From JANPPS01 sp965246925 (GTDB taxonomy: Bacteria > Pseudomonadota > Alphaproteobacteria > Acetobacterales > Acetobacteraceae): a DNA stretch of 64,000 bases. The stretch covers positions 992,001-1,056,000 of the forward strand of contig OZ251994.1 of assembly GCA_965246925.1 (NCBI GenBank), in the 5' to 3' direction. Shown here in pieces: positions 36,875-44,502 of the stretch. The notes beneath the pieces are model-generated. The model was given only the letters and a program-made list of their open reading frames with translations. It was not told where the DNA came from and searched no databases. Each line of letters starts with the position of its first letter. The first letter of the stretch is position 1. Made by a program: the position numbers and the translations under genes.

Positions 36875-36956
36875 GCAGTTCTTCGAGCCAGAAGCCCGTC
36901 TTGCGGCCGGTGTCGCCGAGTTGGTCGTGGGAGGTGAGTACCATGAGAATTTTCAT
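36875..36956 (-). pseudogene. 5' fragment of a DJ-1/PfpI-type glutamine amidotransferase-like gene
   Basis: The first 27 codons (MKILMVLTSHDQL then GDTGRKTGFWLEEL) match the start of bacterial type 1 glutamine amidotransferase-like/DJ-1 proteins as remembered. The match stops abruptly at about 36876 and aldehyde dehydrogenase sequence continues in another frame. AGGA lies 8 bases before the ATG and a TetR-type operator at 37000-37014 precedes it, so promoter and ribosome site survive while the rest of the gene is gone. Confidence 0.75.
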
Positions 36957-36999
36957 GTTGCTTTTCCTAAAGGTGACGTGGGGAGAAACCTGTCTGGAA

Positions 37000-37014
37000 T
37001 AGACCGGTCGTCTA
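37000..37014. promoter_or_regulatory. candidate TetR operator A
   Basis: TAGACCGGTCGTCTA, an inverted repeat TAGAC / GTCTA with 5 bases between, lying 44 bases before the DJ-1 fragment start. It matches the site at 37695-37709 in 13 of 15 positions. Confidence 0.65.
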
Positions 37015-37068
37015 ATTATAAGGCACGGCAACGGGCGTAGTTCAAGGTGTCGCCGACACCTTCTGCGT

Positions 37069-37674
37069 TTAGTGAGGAAGGTGCAGGATTTGACGGGTTG
37101 TCGTCATTGCGGCCTCGAACGGTTGGGTGCCGCGGACGATCTTCACCATGACGCTGGCTCCAAGCCAGAGCTGGTAGAGGCTCTGCGCCACGCAGTCCGG
37201 ATCGCCATCGATCGATAGCGACCCTTCGGCGACGCCGGCCTCGATGGCCGTCGCCAGGCGCTGGGTGATCCCGGACGTGCCGTGTTTCAGGGCCGAGCGC
37301 ATGGCCTCGGACAAGTCGGCGACCTCCGCGCCCAGCTTCACGGCAAGGCACTTCCCTTGGCAGTCCAAGAAGGACTGGGTCTCCTGCCATTGCTGCCAGT
37401 AGGTCATCAGGCGCTGCGCCATGGTGAGGCCAGGCTGGCGAAGCATCTCATCGAGGTCGGCCAGGTAGTCCTCGAAGTAGGCCGTGAGCATTGCCTCGCC
37501 GAACGCCTCCTTCGAGGCGAAGTAGTGGTAGAACGATCCCTTCGGCACCCTGGCCCCGGCCAGGATCTCGTTGAGGCCGACGGCAGAGAAGCCCTTGCCG
37601 GCCATGATGCGCTGGCCGGTTTCGAGGATGCTCTGACGAACATCGACTGCGTCCCGCGGGACTGAGGTGTTCAT
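37069..37674 (-). CDS. TetR/AcrR family transcriptional regulator
   Basis: 201-residue repressor. The N-terminal helix-turn-helix reads GFSAVGLNEILAGARVPKGS followed by FYHYFASKEAFGEAML, typical of TetR. The C-terminal domain has Cys in DCQGKCLAVKLGAEVADLSE, a segment seen in regulators that respond to electrophiles or aldehydes (NemR/AcuR-like); this is tentative. The ATG at 37674 is preferred to 37692 as closer to the domain start. Near-identical operators lie before it and before the DJ-1/aldehyde dehydrogenase remnant, so it once controlled, and may still control, that transcript and itself. Confidence 0.88.
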   Translation of the reverse strand: MNTSVPRDAVDVRQSILETGQRIMAGKGFSAVGLNEILAGARVPKGSFYHYFASKEAFGEAMLTAYFEDYLADLDEMLRQPGLTMAQRLMTYWQQWQETQSFLDCQGKCLAVKLGAEVADLSEAMRSALKHGTSGITQRLATAIEAGVAEGSLSIDGDPDCVAQSLYQLWLGASVMVKIVRGTQPFEAAMTTTRQILHLPH

Positions 37675-37694
37675 GGACACCTTAAAACACAAAA

Positions 37695-37709
37695 CAGACC
37701 AGTCGTCTA
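37695..37709. promoter_or_regulatory. candidate TetR operator B (autoregulation)
   Basis: CAGACCAGTCGTCTA, 21 bases upstream of the TetR start, matching the site at 37000-37014 apart from two bases. Position fits autorepression. Confidence 0.65.
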
Positions 37710-38573
37710 GAACTATGTCGACTGCTTGGAAGGACCTGCAAGCGGTTGGCGGTCACTTGACCCTACCCTAGGCCTGCTTCCCGATCGCCACCATGGCGCG
37801 CGTGCTCGGCATGTTAAGGCTGGTTCCTACGCGGGGCGGCAGCGACCGCCGTCCAGCCACGGATCGGTCGATGCGGCTCTGCCAAGGCGCGTTCGGACTG
37901 TGCACGCTAGACCGACATCGCTCTGACTGGAATCGCTCTTGCGATCCAGGCAGGGCGATGAAGTCGGTCGCCCAAACAAAAACCTAGATTGCCGCCCTGA
38001 CACAGTCAGGGCGATAGCGGTCTAGGTCGCGCCAAGACCTACGGCGCACCGCGCGTCCACGCCGATCTGCGGCGCCGAGGCGAGCGACATGGCCCTGCCA
38101 GCTGCGGTGTCCACCAATCCGGGTCAATCCCACGCCGGCGATCGGACCAGAATCAGCTGCAGGACGGCCGGCGAGCTGGCGTCGGAGTTCAAGGGCCAAG
38201 ATCGGATGAGCATAGATGCCCCTGCGGGAACCAGCAGACGGCCCTCGCCGTTGCCCGGCGATACCGGCAACTGTGCGGCCGCATCGCGGGCCCGGGAAGA
38301 AGTCGTCCGGGGCGCATTGTCGCCCTGGCCCGCACGCGACTCGCGTAGGGGTCGAAAATCGAACTCTGCAGCTTCAGATTGCTTACAGAGTAATTAGCGA
38401 ATTAAGCCGAATTTATGCCTGAGAACAGGCTATGATAGTGTACGCTGTAGAGCTCTATAAGCGCGCCGTGCCCACAATGTTGCTTAAATTGCGATTTACG
38501 GGTTCTCAGGCCCCCTACTCCGCGGTATTCGGCAAGTAGATTGGGGGGCGGCGTGGGCCCGGTAGGAGCTGAA
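37710..38573. other. gene-poor region
   Basis: About 860 bases without a supportable gene. A short piece at 38025-38090 may be transposase debris. From about 38380 to 38540 base composition drops to AT-rich, unlike the rest of the window, and probably holds the promoter of the Crp/Fnr-type gene. AGGAG at 38563-38567 is that gene's ribosome site. Small open frames on both strands lack domains or ribosome sites. Confidence 0.5.
38025..38090 (+). pseudogene. possible IS3-family OrfB fragment
   Basis: 22 codons reading AKTYGAPRVHADLRRRGERH resemble the conserved TYGxPRxHxELR block of IS3-family transposases. The match is lost on both sides. Short, so low confidence. Confidence 0.35.
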
Positions 38574-39326
38574 ATGTCGGGCCATGTTTATTCTGCCAAC
38601 CCTCAATTTCGTAACGAAATACTAGCCGCGCTTCCCGCCTCCGAGCTGCAGCGGCTCCGGCCCTTCCTCACCCGTGGCCGAATGGTCAGCGGTCAGTCTC
38701 TCCATGACGCGGGCGAGTCGATTCAACAGGTGTTCTTCTTCGAAGAGGGTTTCGCCTCTCTCGTCGCGATCGCCGATGAGGGCAGCAACGGCGTGGAGGT
38801 GGGCGTCGTGGGACGGGACGGCATGGTCGGTTTGGGCGCTGCATTTAGTGTGGGCGCCAAGTCCTATACGCATTCCCTCGTGCAATTGGCGGGCATAGCC
38901 TATCGAATGCCCGGTGCCGCGTTACGGGCAGCGATCCCGGATTGCCCTGTGCTGCTCTCCGTACTGCTGCGCAGCTACGAGGCGCTGAACGCACAGTCCG
39001 CGCAAACCGCGGCCTGCAACAGCCGGCATGTATTGACGCAGCGCTGTGCCCGCTGGCTGCTGGTCGCGCATGACCGGGCCGATGGCAACGAGCTGTTGCT
39101 GACCCAGGAGTTCCTGTCCGTGATGCTCGCCGTACGCCGGTCGGGCGTTACCGTGGCTGTGGCGACGCTGGGGAACGCCGGGCTGATCCGCACCACGCGC
39201 GGGCGCATCTTCATCGCCGACCGCCCGGGCCTCGAGGCCGCCGCTTGTTCCTGCTATATGCGGCTGAAGCGCTTTACGGCGGGCCTGGCCGAAGAGGCTA
39301 CCCCTCAACCGGTCCCATCGTCTTGA
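38574..39326 (+). CDS. Crp/Fnr family transcriptional regulator
   Basis: 250-residue regulator with an N-terminal cyclic-nucleotide-binding-like beta-roll (about 20-130, GVEVGVVGRDGMVGLGAAF) and a C-terminal helix-turn-helix (LTQEFLSVMLAVRRSGVTVA). No cysteine cluster for an FNR-type iron-sulfur centre is seen, so it is not a classical FNR; the ligand is unknown. The ATG at 38574 has AGGAG 6 bases upstream and is preferred to an in-frame start at 38541. Its 3' end overlaps the convergent XRE regulator gene by 29 bases. Confidence 0.9.
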   Translation: MSGHVYSANPQFRNEILAALPASELQRLRPFLTRGRMVSGQSLHDAGESIQQVFFFEEGFASLVAIADEGSNGVEVGVVGRDGMVGLGAAFSVGAKSYTHSLVQLAGIAYRMPGAALRAAIPDCPVLLSVLLRSYEALNAQSAQTAACNSRHVLTQRCARWLLVAHDRADGNELLLTQEFLSVMLAVRRSGVTVAVATLGNAGLIRTTRGRIFIADRPGLEAAACSCYMRLKRFTAGLAEEATPQPVPSS

Positions 39327-39762
39327 TAAGATCGAACACGCGTTTCCGGACCGCCGGGTCGGTAATGCGGTAGTAGGCGCGAACCAGTTCCAGCGTTTCC
39401 CGCCGGTTCAGATTGTCATCGACTCCGTAGGCGTCCTGCGCCTCCGCAAACCCGCCGGCGGCACGGGTGGTCTGGTAGGTGCCATGCAGGTTGGCCAGCG
39501 GCTCGGGCATATCATCGAAGAAGAACGAGATCGAGACATCTAAAACCCGGGAAAGATCAAATAGGCGCGATGCACCCACCCGGTTCACGCCCCGCTCATA
39601 CTTTTGCACCTGCTGGAACGTTAGGCCCAATGCTTCGCCCAGCCGCTCTTGCGACATGCCCATCAAAGTCCGGCGCAGCCGGATCCGGGCACCGACATGG
39701 GTGTCTATTGGGCTGGGGCGAGATTCTTTGTCGCCGTTGGCGGTTACGCTGGTTGAAGCCAT
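39298..39762 (-). CDS. XRE family helix-turn-helix transcriptional regulator
   Basis: 154-residue regulator. The Xre/Cro helix-turn-helix spans about residues 22-77 (MSQERLGEALGLTFQQVQKY). The C-terminal part (TLELVRAYYRITDPAVRKRV) is common in alphaproteobacterial XRE regulators. The ATG at 39762 has GGAGAG upstream; the longer frame to 39885 would add a basic, domain-free extension. No phage genes are adjacent, so this is probably a chromosomal regulator; target unknown. Confidence 0.88.
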   Translation of the reverse strand: MASTSVTANGDKESRPSPIDTHVGARIRLRRTLMGMSQERLGEALGLTFQQVQKYERGVNRVGASRLFDLSRVLDVSISFFFDDMPEPLANLHGTYQTTRAAGGFAEAQDAYGVDDNLNRRETLELVRAYYRITDPAVRKRVFDLIKTMGPVEG

Positions 39763-39886
39763 TTTGCTCTCCAGTGCGCTGATCGAGTCGCGCAAGCTGC
39801 GACGATAGCTAGACCTGCAACCGGTAATTGTCAACGCTCGTAGTGTATTTTGAAGCATATCCCGCGAATTAGTTTGACCGGTCAAT

Positions 39887-41416
39887 TTAGAGACGGTGAA
39901 CCTGCATTCTCGAACGGTTGCCCAAGAACGCCGCCGCGACGCTCGCCGCCGCTAGAATGCCCGGAATCACAAGGCCCCAGCGGGAAAATGACGTGGCCGG
40001 ACGCTTACCCGGAAGCGCTATGGTGAGCGTAGCCGGAACACCCATCGCCGACCGGTCCAGCTCTCGCCCCCGCGCATCGAATCCGGCCGATATTCCCGTA
40101 TTAGCCGCCCGCATGACCGGCAAACCTTCTTCAACCGACCGCATCCGAACCGCCGCCAAATGCTGCCGCGGGCCGGTCGAGTTTCCGAACCAGGCATCGT
40201 TCGTGATGTTGACCAGCCATTCCGGGCGGTCCGCCTGATCCACGACCTGCGCAGGAAAAATAGCTTCGTAGCAGATCATGGGGCCAAACGCGGGCACGCC
40301 AGGCAGGCGGAGCGTGGCCGGGCCGCGGCCGAAGCCGAAGCGTCCAGGCACGATCTGAATGCTGAACGGCACCCAAGTCGGCGCGAACTCCCCAAACGGC
40401 ACCAGGTGCCACTTGGAATACAGCGGCGCCACGCTGCCATCGGCGCCCATCGCGACCAGGCTGTTCAATGGCAGGTTCGCCGGGTCATTGCTGGGCTCGC
40501 CCTGGGTGAAGGTCAAGCTGCCTACCAGCGCGGCGCGGGCCGGGGCGGCCGCGGCCAGGATGGCGGCGCGGGCGCCTGGGTCGGTTTGCAACAGAAAGGG
40601 CGTGCTGGACGTCTCCGGCCAGATCACGATCAGGGGACCCCGCACCGCCGCCACAGCCTCACGCGTCAGGGCCAGATGCCGCTGAAACGCCTCCCGCGCG
40701 AGCGCCAGGCTCCACTTCTCGCCCTGATGCACGTTGCCCTGGATCAGCACGGCCGTAAGCCCCGTTCCCGGCGGCTCGGGCGCCTGTAGCCGAATGAGGC
40801 CCGCCGTCGCCCAGCCGGCGAGGATCACGGCCATGCCGAGTACGGCCGGGCGGCCCAGCGTCACCATTCCGGCTAGAATCAGCGTAACGAGCGTGAGGCC
40901 CGGCGTGCCGATCCAGGCTGCGGGCTGGATCATGATGTCGCCGGCCAGACCGGGAACGGCCCATACGCTGCCGAACGGATTCCAAGGAAAGCCCGTGCCC
41001 ACGAACTGCCGCGCCAGGTCGAACAGCGTCCATAGCCCGGCCAGGCCGACAACCCGCCGCCAGCCCGCCGGCACGAGCCGCGCCAACCCGCACGGTGCGG
41101 CGATGAAGACTGCCAGCAGCGCCGACAGCGCCGGTACTGCTAGCGGCACGAGCCACCAATACCGGGCCGATTCCAGCATGATGGCCTCGGTGATCCAATA
41201 CAGCCCCACCACATGATGGCCGAGCCCGAACCAGAAGCCCCGCCGCGCCGCGGCCCACGTGCCGGATGCCGCGCCGATCAGCAGCAATAGCCCGGGAAAC
41301 GCCAGCAGCAGCGCCGGCAGGATATGCAGCGGCGGTAGCGCCATTGCGCTGAGTATGCCCAGACCGGCCGCCGCCACATCCGCGCGCCAGCCCCGGGCCG
41401 ACATCAGCCACCTCAT
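39887..41416 (-). CDS. lnt: apolipoprotein N-acyltransferase
   Basis: Inner-membrane enzyme that adds the third acyl chain to lipoproteins. The 509-residue protein has several N-terminal hydrophobic segments followed by a nitrilase-like periplasmic domain with the catalytic Glu (WPETSSTPF), Lys (LYSKWHLVPFGEF) and Cys (MICYEAIFP), and a final hydrophobic helix. Length is typical. The ATG at 41416 overlaps the preceding gene's stop by four bases. It ends the run fur-olsB-2-hydroxyacid dehydrogenase-lnt. Confidence 0.95.
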   Translation of the reverse strand: MRWLMSARGWRADVAAAGLGILSAMALPPLHILPALLLAFPGLLLLIGAASGTWAAARRGFWFGLGHHVVGLYWITEAIMLESARYWWLVPLAVPALSALLAVFIAAPCGLARLVPAGWRRVVGLAGLWTLFDLARQFVGTGFPWNPFGSVWAVPGLAGDIMIQPAAWIGTPGLTLVTLILAGMVTLGRPAVLGMAVILAGWATAGLIRLQAPEPPGTGLTAVLIQGNVHQGEKWSLALAREAFQRHLALTREAVAAVRGPLIVIWPETSSTPFLLQTDPGARAAILAAAAPARAALVGSLTFTQGEPSNDPANLPLNSLVAMGADGSVAPLYSKWHLVPFGEFAPTWVPFSIQIVPGRFGFGRGPATLRLPGVPAFGPMICYEAIFPAQVVDQADRPEWLVNITNDAWFGNSTGPRQHLAAVRMRSVEEGLPVMRAANTGISAGFDARGRELDRSAMGVPATLTIALPGKRPATSFSRWGLVIPGILAAASVAAAFLGNRSRMQVHRL

Positions 41417-42336
41417 GGTCGGACCACGCAGGCCGCCGGCGGCGCGTCTCCGCGCAAGACGGCGGCGATGCATTCGGCGGCCATGACGCCCATGGCGACC
41501 ATACTGGCCGGCGTTACGCCCGCCACGTGTGGCGTCACGATCACGCTGGGATGGCGCCGCAAGAGGTCGTCCTGACGGGGCGGCTCCTGCTCGAACACAT
41601 CGAGCCCGGCGCCGGCGATGTGGCCGGAGTTCAAGGCAGCCAGCAGCGCCGTCTCGTCGATCAGCCCGCCGCGCGAGGTGTTGATCACGAAGGCGCCCCG
41701 CGGCAACTGCGCCAGTTCCGCACCACCTATGATGTGCCGGTTGGCCGCATTCACCGGCAGGTGCAACGACAGCACGTCCGACCGGGTTAGCAAGGCCGGC
41801 AGTTGGCCAGAACCGGACCGGGTCAGTGGCATGACGTCCATGCCGAACGCCCCGGCCAGCCGCCCCACCGACCGCCCGATCTCGCCATAGCCCAGCAGCC
41901 CAAGCCGCAGCCCCGCCACATCCCCCACCTGCGTGGCCGCGTCCCGCCAGCCGCCAGCCGCCACGCTGGCAGCCTGGCGCGGCAGGTCTTTCACCAACGC
42001 CAAGATCAGCGCCACCGTATGCTCCGCCACCGCCCGCGTGTTGGACCCCGGCGACCGGGTGACCACGATGCCCCGCCGTGCGGCCTCCACAACGTCCACA
42101 TCATCCACACCCACCCCATGCCTGGCGACGATCCTGAGGCTGGGAACCCGTTCCATCACGGCCGCGGTCACCGGCCCCTGCCGGGACAGGATAGCCACCG
42201 CGCCGAGGCTTGCGGCCAATTCACCGATAGCCTCCGCCGTGGGATAGGGCGGCATGTAGTGCAGCACGCCCCCGACGGCTTCGATCAAGGCGACCGCCGG
42301 CGCCGCGAGGCGCGGGGAGGTCATGACGACGTGCAT
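41413..42336 (-). CDS. D-isomer-specific 2-hydroxyacid dehydrogenase
   Basis: NAD-dependent dehydrogenase of 307 residues. The nucleotide motif is GLLGYGEIGRSVGR; catalytic Arg, Glu and His are in INTSRGGLID, DVFEQEPP and VTPHVAG. It resembles phosphoglycerate or glyoxylate/hydroxypyruvate reductases but lacks the C-terminal regulatory domain of long SerA proteins; substrate cannot be named. It lies 6 bases after the acyltransferase gene and overlaps lnt. Confidence 0.92.
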   Translation of the reverse strand: MHVVMTSPRLAAPAVALIEAVGGVLHYMPPYPTAEAIGELAASLGAVAILSRQGPVTAAVMERVPSLRIVARHGVGVDDVDVVEAARRGIVVTRSPGSNTRAVAEHTVALILALVKDLPRQAASVAAGGWRDAATQVGDVAGLRLGLLGYGEIGRSVGRLAGAFGMDVMPLTRSGSGQLPALLTRSDVLSLHLPVNAANRHIIGGAELAQLPRGAFVINTSRGGLIDETALLAALNSGHIAGAGLDVFEQEPPRQDDLLRRHPSVIVTPHVAGVTPASMVAMGVMAAECIAAVLRGDAPPAACVVRP

Positions 42337-42342
42337 GGCGCC

Positions 42343-43188
42343 CTATTCCGGCGTATCGCTGCGCTGCCGCTCGTAATGGCGGTAATATTTGTCGGTGACC
42401 AGCCCGGTCTTCAGGATGACCGCAACGTCCGTCGTGTTGAATTGAGTATCCACCACCGCCCCGTCGCCGATGCAGCCGCCAATGCGCAGATAACCCTTGA
42501 TCAGCGGTGGCAGCGTCTGGATCACCCGGCGCGGATCGAAGCTCGACACCGGGACCCGCCGCATCTCCACATACCGGTCCGGCTTGGCGCGGGGCCGGAG
42601 CGCGGGCGGCGCGAGGTGGTGCTCGTAAAGGAACGACAGCTCGACCGCCAGCCGCTCCGGATCGGTGCCGGGCAGGCTGGCGCAGCCGAACATGAGGTCT
42701 ATCTGGTTATGGAAGACGTAGGCCGCGATGCCGCGCCAGAGCAGCTGCATGACGGCCCGTCCGCGGTATTCTGCATCGACGCAGGAGCGTCCCAGTTCCA
42801 GCACGCGTCCGGGAAAATCGGTGATGGGCGATATGTCATACTCGTCCGCCGAGTAGTAGCGCCCCGCCGCGCTGGCGCCCGAAGGGGCCAGCATCCGATA
42901 GGTGCCCACCACGCCTTCCGGGCCCGGGCCGATCGAGTGGTCTATGACCAGCAGATGGTCGGCATAGGCATCGAACTCGTCCCGGTCGCGCCCGGTCAGG
43001 CGCGTGGCCTCGTCCGCATGGGCGCCCATCTCGGTGAAGAAGATCCGGTACCGCAGCGCCAATGCGGCGTCGACCTCATCCAGCGTCTCCGCGATCCGAA
43101 CCCCGAGATTGCCGGCGCGCAGCTCACCCATGCCGGGTAAGGCGATAACCGCGGCAGAGTTGATCGCAGAGTTGATAGCAGAGTTCAT
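42343..43188 (-). CDS. olsB: hemolysin-like GNAT acyltransferase, ornithine lipid synthesis (OlsB-like)
   Basis: 281-residue GNAT-fold protein of the group that transfers a 3-hydroxyacyl chain from ACP to ornithine, the first step of ornithine lipid synthesis. Family blocks include ALRYRIFFTEMG, LELGRSCVDAEYRGRAVMQL and MFGCASLPGTDP. No OlsA partner is adjacent. The N-terminus is an odd NSAINSAINSA repeat encoded by a 12-base tandem. The ATG overlaps the fur stop by four bases. OlsB is the best fit; other hemolysin-like acyltransferases are possible. Confidence 0.82.
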   Translation of the reverse strand: MNSAINSAINSAAVIALPGMGELRAGNLGVRIAETLDEVDAALALRYRIFFTEMGAHADEATRLTGRDRDEFDAYADHLLVIDHSIGPGPEGVVGTYRMLAPSGASAAGRYYSADEYDISPITDFPGRVLELGRSCVDAEYRGRAVMQLLWRGIAAYVFHNQIDLMFGCASLPGTDPERLAVELSFLYEHHLAPPALRPRAKPDRYVEMRRVPVSSFDPRRVIQTLPPLIKGYLRIGGCIGDGAVVDTQFNTTDVAVILKTGLVTDKYYRHYERQRSDTPE

Positions 43189-43673
43189 ACGGTCACGTCA
43201 GGCTGCAGCTCCGGCGTAGCCCGGCGCGTGCTGTCATCACGGCGCGCCCGCGGCTCTGCCGTCCGGCGCCCGAATAGTTCGAGCCGGTGTGAAACCAGAT
43301 CGAACCCCAGGCGTGCGGCGATGGCGCGGATCAATTCGTCGTGCACGGCATCCCCGAACTCGATCACACGTCCGGATTCCACGTCGATCAGATGATGGTG
43401 CGGCCCGTGTTCGGTCGGTTCGTAACGGGCCCGTCCGCCGCCGAAGTCCCGCCGCTCCAATATGCCCTTTTCCTCGAACAGCCTTACCGTGCGGTAAACG
43501 GTCGCGATCGATATGTGCTTATCCAGCCCCGCGGCACGGCGGTATAACTCCTCCACGTCCGGGTGATCGGCCGCGTCCGACAGCACACGGGCGATGACCC
43601 GGCGCTGCCCGGTCATCTTGAGGCCGCGCTCCACGCACAGACGCTCGATTCGCGAATCGGGGGGCGGTTTCAT
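43185..43673 (-). CDS. fur: Fur family ferric uptake regulator
   Basis: Metal-responsive repressor of 162 residues. The winged helix includes SIATVYRTVRLFEEKGILER, and the metal site HGPHHHLIDVESGRVIEF follows the alphaproteobacterial Fur/Mur pattern without a structural-zinc cysteine pair. The ATG at 43673 is preferred over a GTG at 43709. The C-terminal 25 residues are basic and unusual. It is the first gene of a leftward run into olsB, a dehydrogenase and lnt, translationally coupled to the acyltransferase. It might sense iron or manganese. Confidence 0.9.
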   Translation of the reverse strand: MKPPPDSRIERLCVERGLKMTGQRRVIARVLSDAADHPDVEELYRRAAGLDKHISIATVYRTVRLFEEKGILERRDFGGGRARYEPTEHGPHHHLIDVESGRVIEFGDAVHDELIRAIAARLGFDLVSHRLELFGRRTAEPRARRDDSTRRATPELQPDVTV

Positions 43674-43770
43674 GGTATCCCCAGGAACATGCTTGCGCGG
43701 TGTCAGCACGAACCTGGGTTAGCCGAGATCACCCCCGCTTGTCCAATCGGACGCGCGTCTTCCCGCAGCG

Positions 43771-44178
43771 TCAGCGCGCGCGGGGCTTGGTGCCGAGGCC
43801 GATCTTCTTGGCCAGCGTCGAACGATGCTTGGCGTAGTTCGGTGCGACCATCGGGTAATCCGGTGGCAGCTGCCACTTTTCCCGGTATTGCTCCGGGGTC
43901 ATGTTGTAGCTGGTCTTGAGATGCCGCTTCAGCATCTTGAGCTTCTTGCCGTCTTCAAGGCAGATGATGTGGTCTGGGAAAACCGATTTGCGCACCGGAA
44001 CGGCCGGCAGTTGCTTGTCGGGAACGACCTGCTCCTTTCCGACGCCGGCAAGAGTGCGATAGACCTCCTGGATCAAATTCGCCAAAGCATCCGGTGCTAC
44101 CGAGTTGTTGGAGACATGAGCCGATACGATCTGGGCTGTGAGGCCCAGCACGTCAGCATTACCGGTGGACTCAGTCAT
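43771..44178 (-). CDS. mucR: MucR/Ros family zinc-finger transcriptional regulator
   Basis: 135-residue regulator with the Ros/MucR zinc-finger region around CLEDGKKLKMLKRHL and MTPEQYREKWQLPPDYPMVA. In rhizobia and Caulobacter such proteins control exopolysaccharide, motility and cell-cycle genes by binding AT-rich DNA and oligomerising through the N-terminus. Length is normal. It is divergent from the TusA-like gene. Confidence 0.93.
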   Translation of the reverse strand: MTESTGNADVLGLTAQIVSAHVSNNSVAPDALANLIQEVYRTLAGVGKEQVVPDKQLPAVPVRKSVFPDHIICLEDGKKLKMLKRHLKTSYNMTPEQYREKWQLPPDYPMVAPNYAKHRSTLAKKIGLGTKPRAR

Positions 44179-44271
44179 TGATCTTCCCTTTATGCAATCC
44201 GCTTATCTGCATATACGGTCTTATTGAACCGCTTCGCAATACTGACTTGCCAAGAAATAGAGAGATTAGCC

Positions 44272-44502
44272 ATGAATCAGTCAGTGCTCGATATCACCCG
44301 TGACGTCTGCCCAATGACATTCGTGCGTACAAGATTGGCGCTCGACAAGTTGTCGTCTGGTGACACACTTGTTGTGCGCCTTTGTGGTGACGAGCCGGTG
44401 CGCAATGTTCCACGCACCTTGACCGAACAAGGGCACACGGTGATCGAACAATCGACAGGCCCCGACGGCGTCGTGACCCTGCGCGTGCAGAAAAAGAGCT
44501 AA
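44272..44502 (+). CDS. TusA/SirA family sulfurtransferase-like protein
   Basis: 76-residue protein with the TusA fold: the active Cys sits in DITRDVCPMTFVRTRLAL (CPxT) and the C-terminus is a beta strand (VVTLRVQKK). TusA carries persulfide sulfur for tRNA thiolation and cofactors. The in-frame start at 44224 is rejected for lack of family similarity; the ATG at 44272 has AGAGA upstream. It ends 4 bases into the convergent ferredoxin reductase gene. Confidence 0.88.
   Translation: MNQSVLDITRDVCPMTFVRTRLALDKLSSGDTLVVRLCGDEPVRNVPRTLTEQGHTVIEQSTGPDGVVTLRVQKKS

Noticed and set aside
36318..37031. 237-residue minus-strand frame starting with a DJ-1-like sequence
   Set aside because: Only the first 27 codons from 36956 match DJ-1; the rest is aldehyde dehydrogenase read out of frame.
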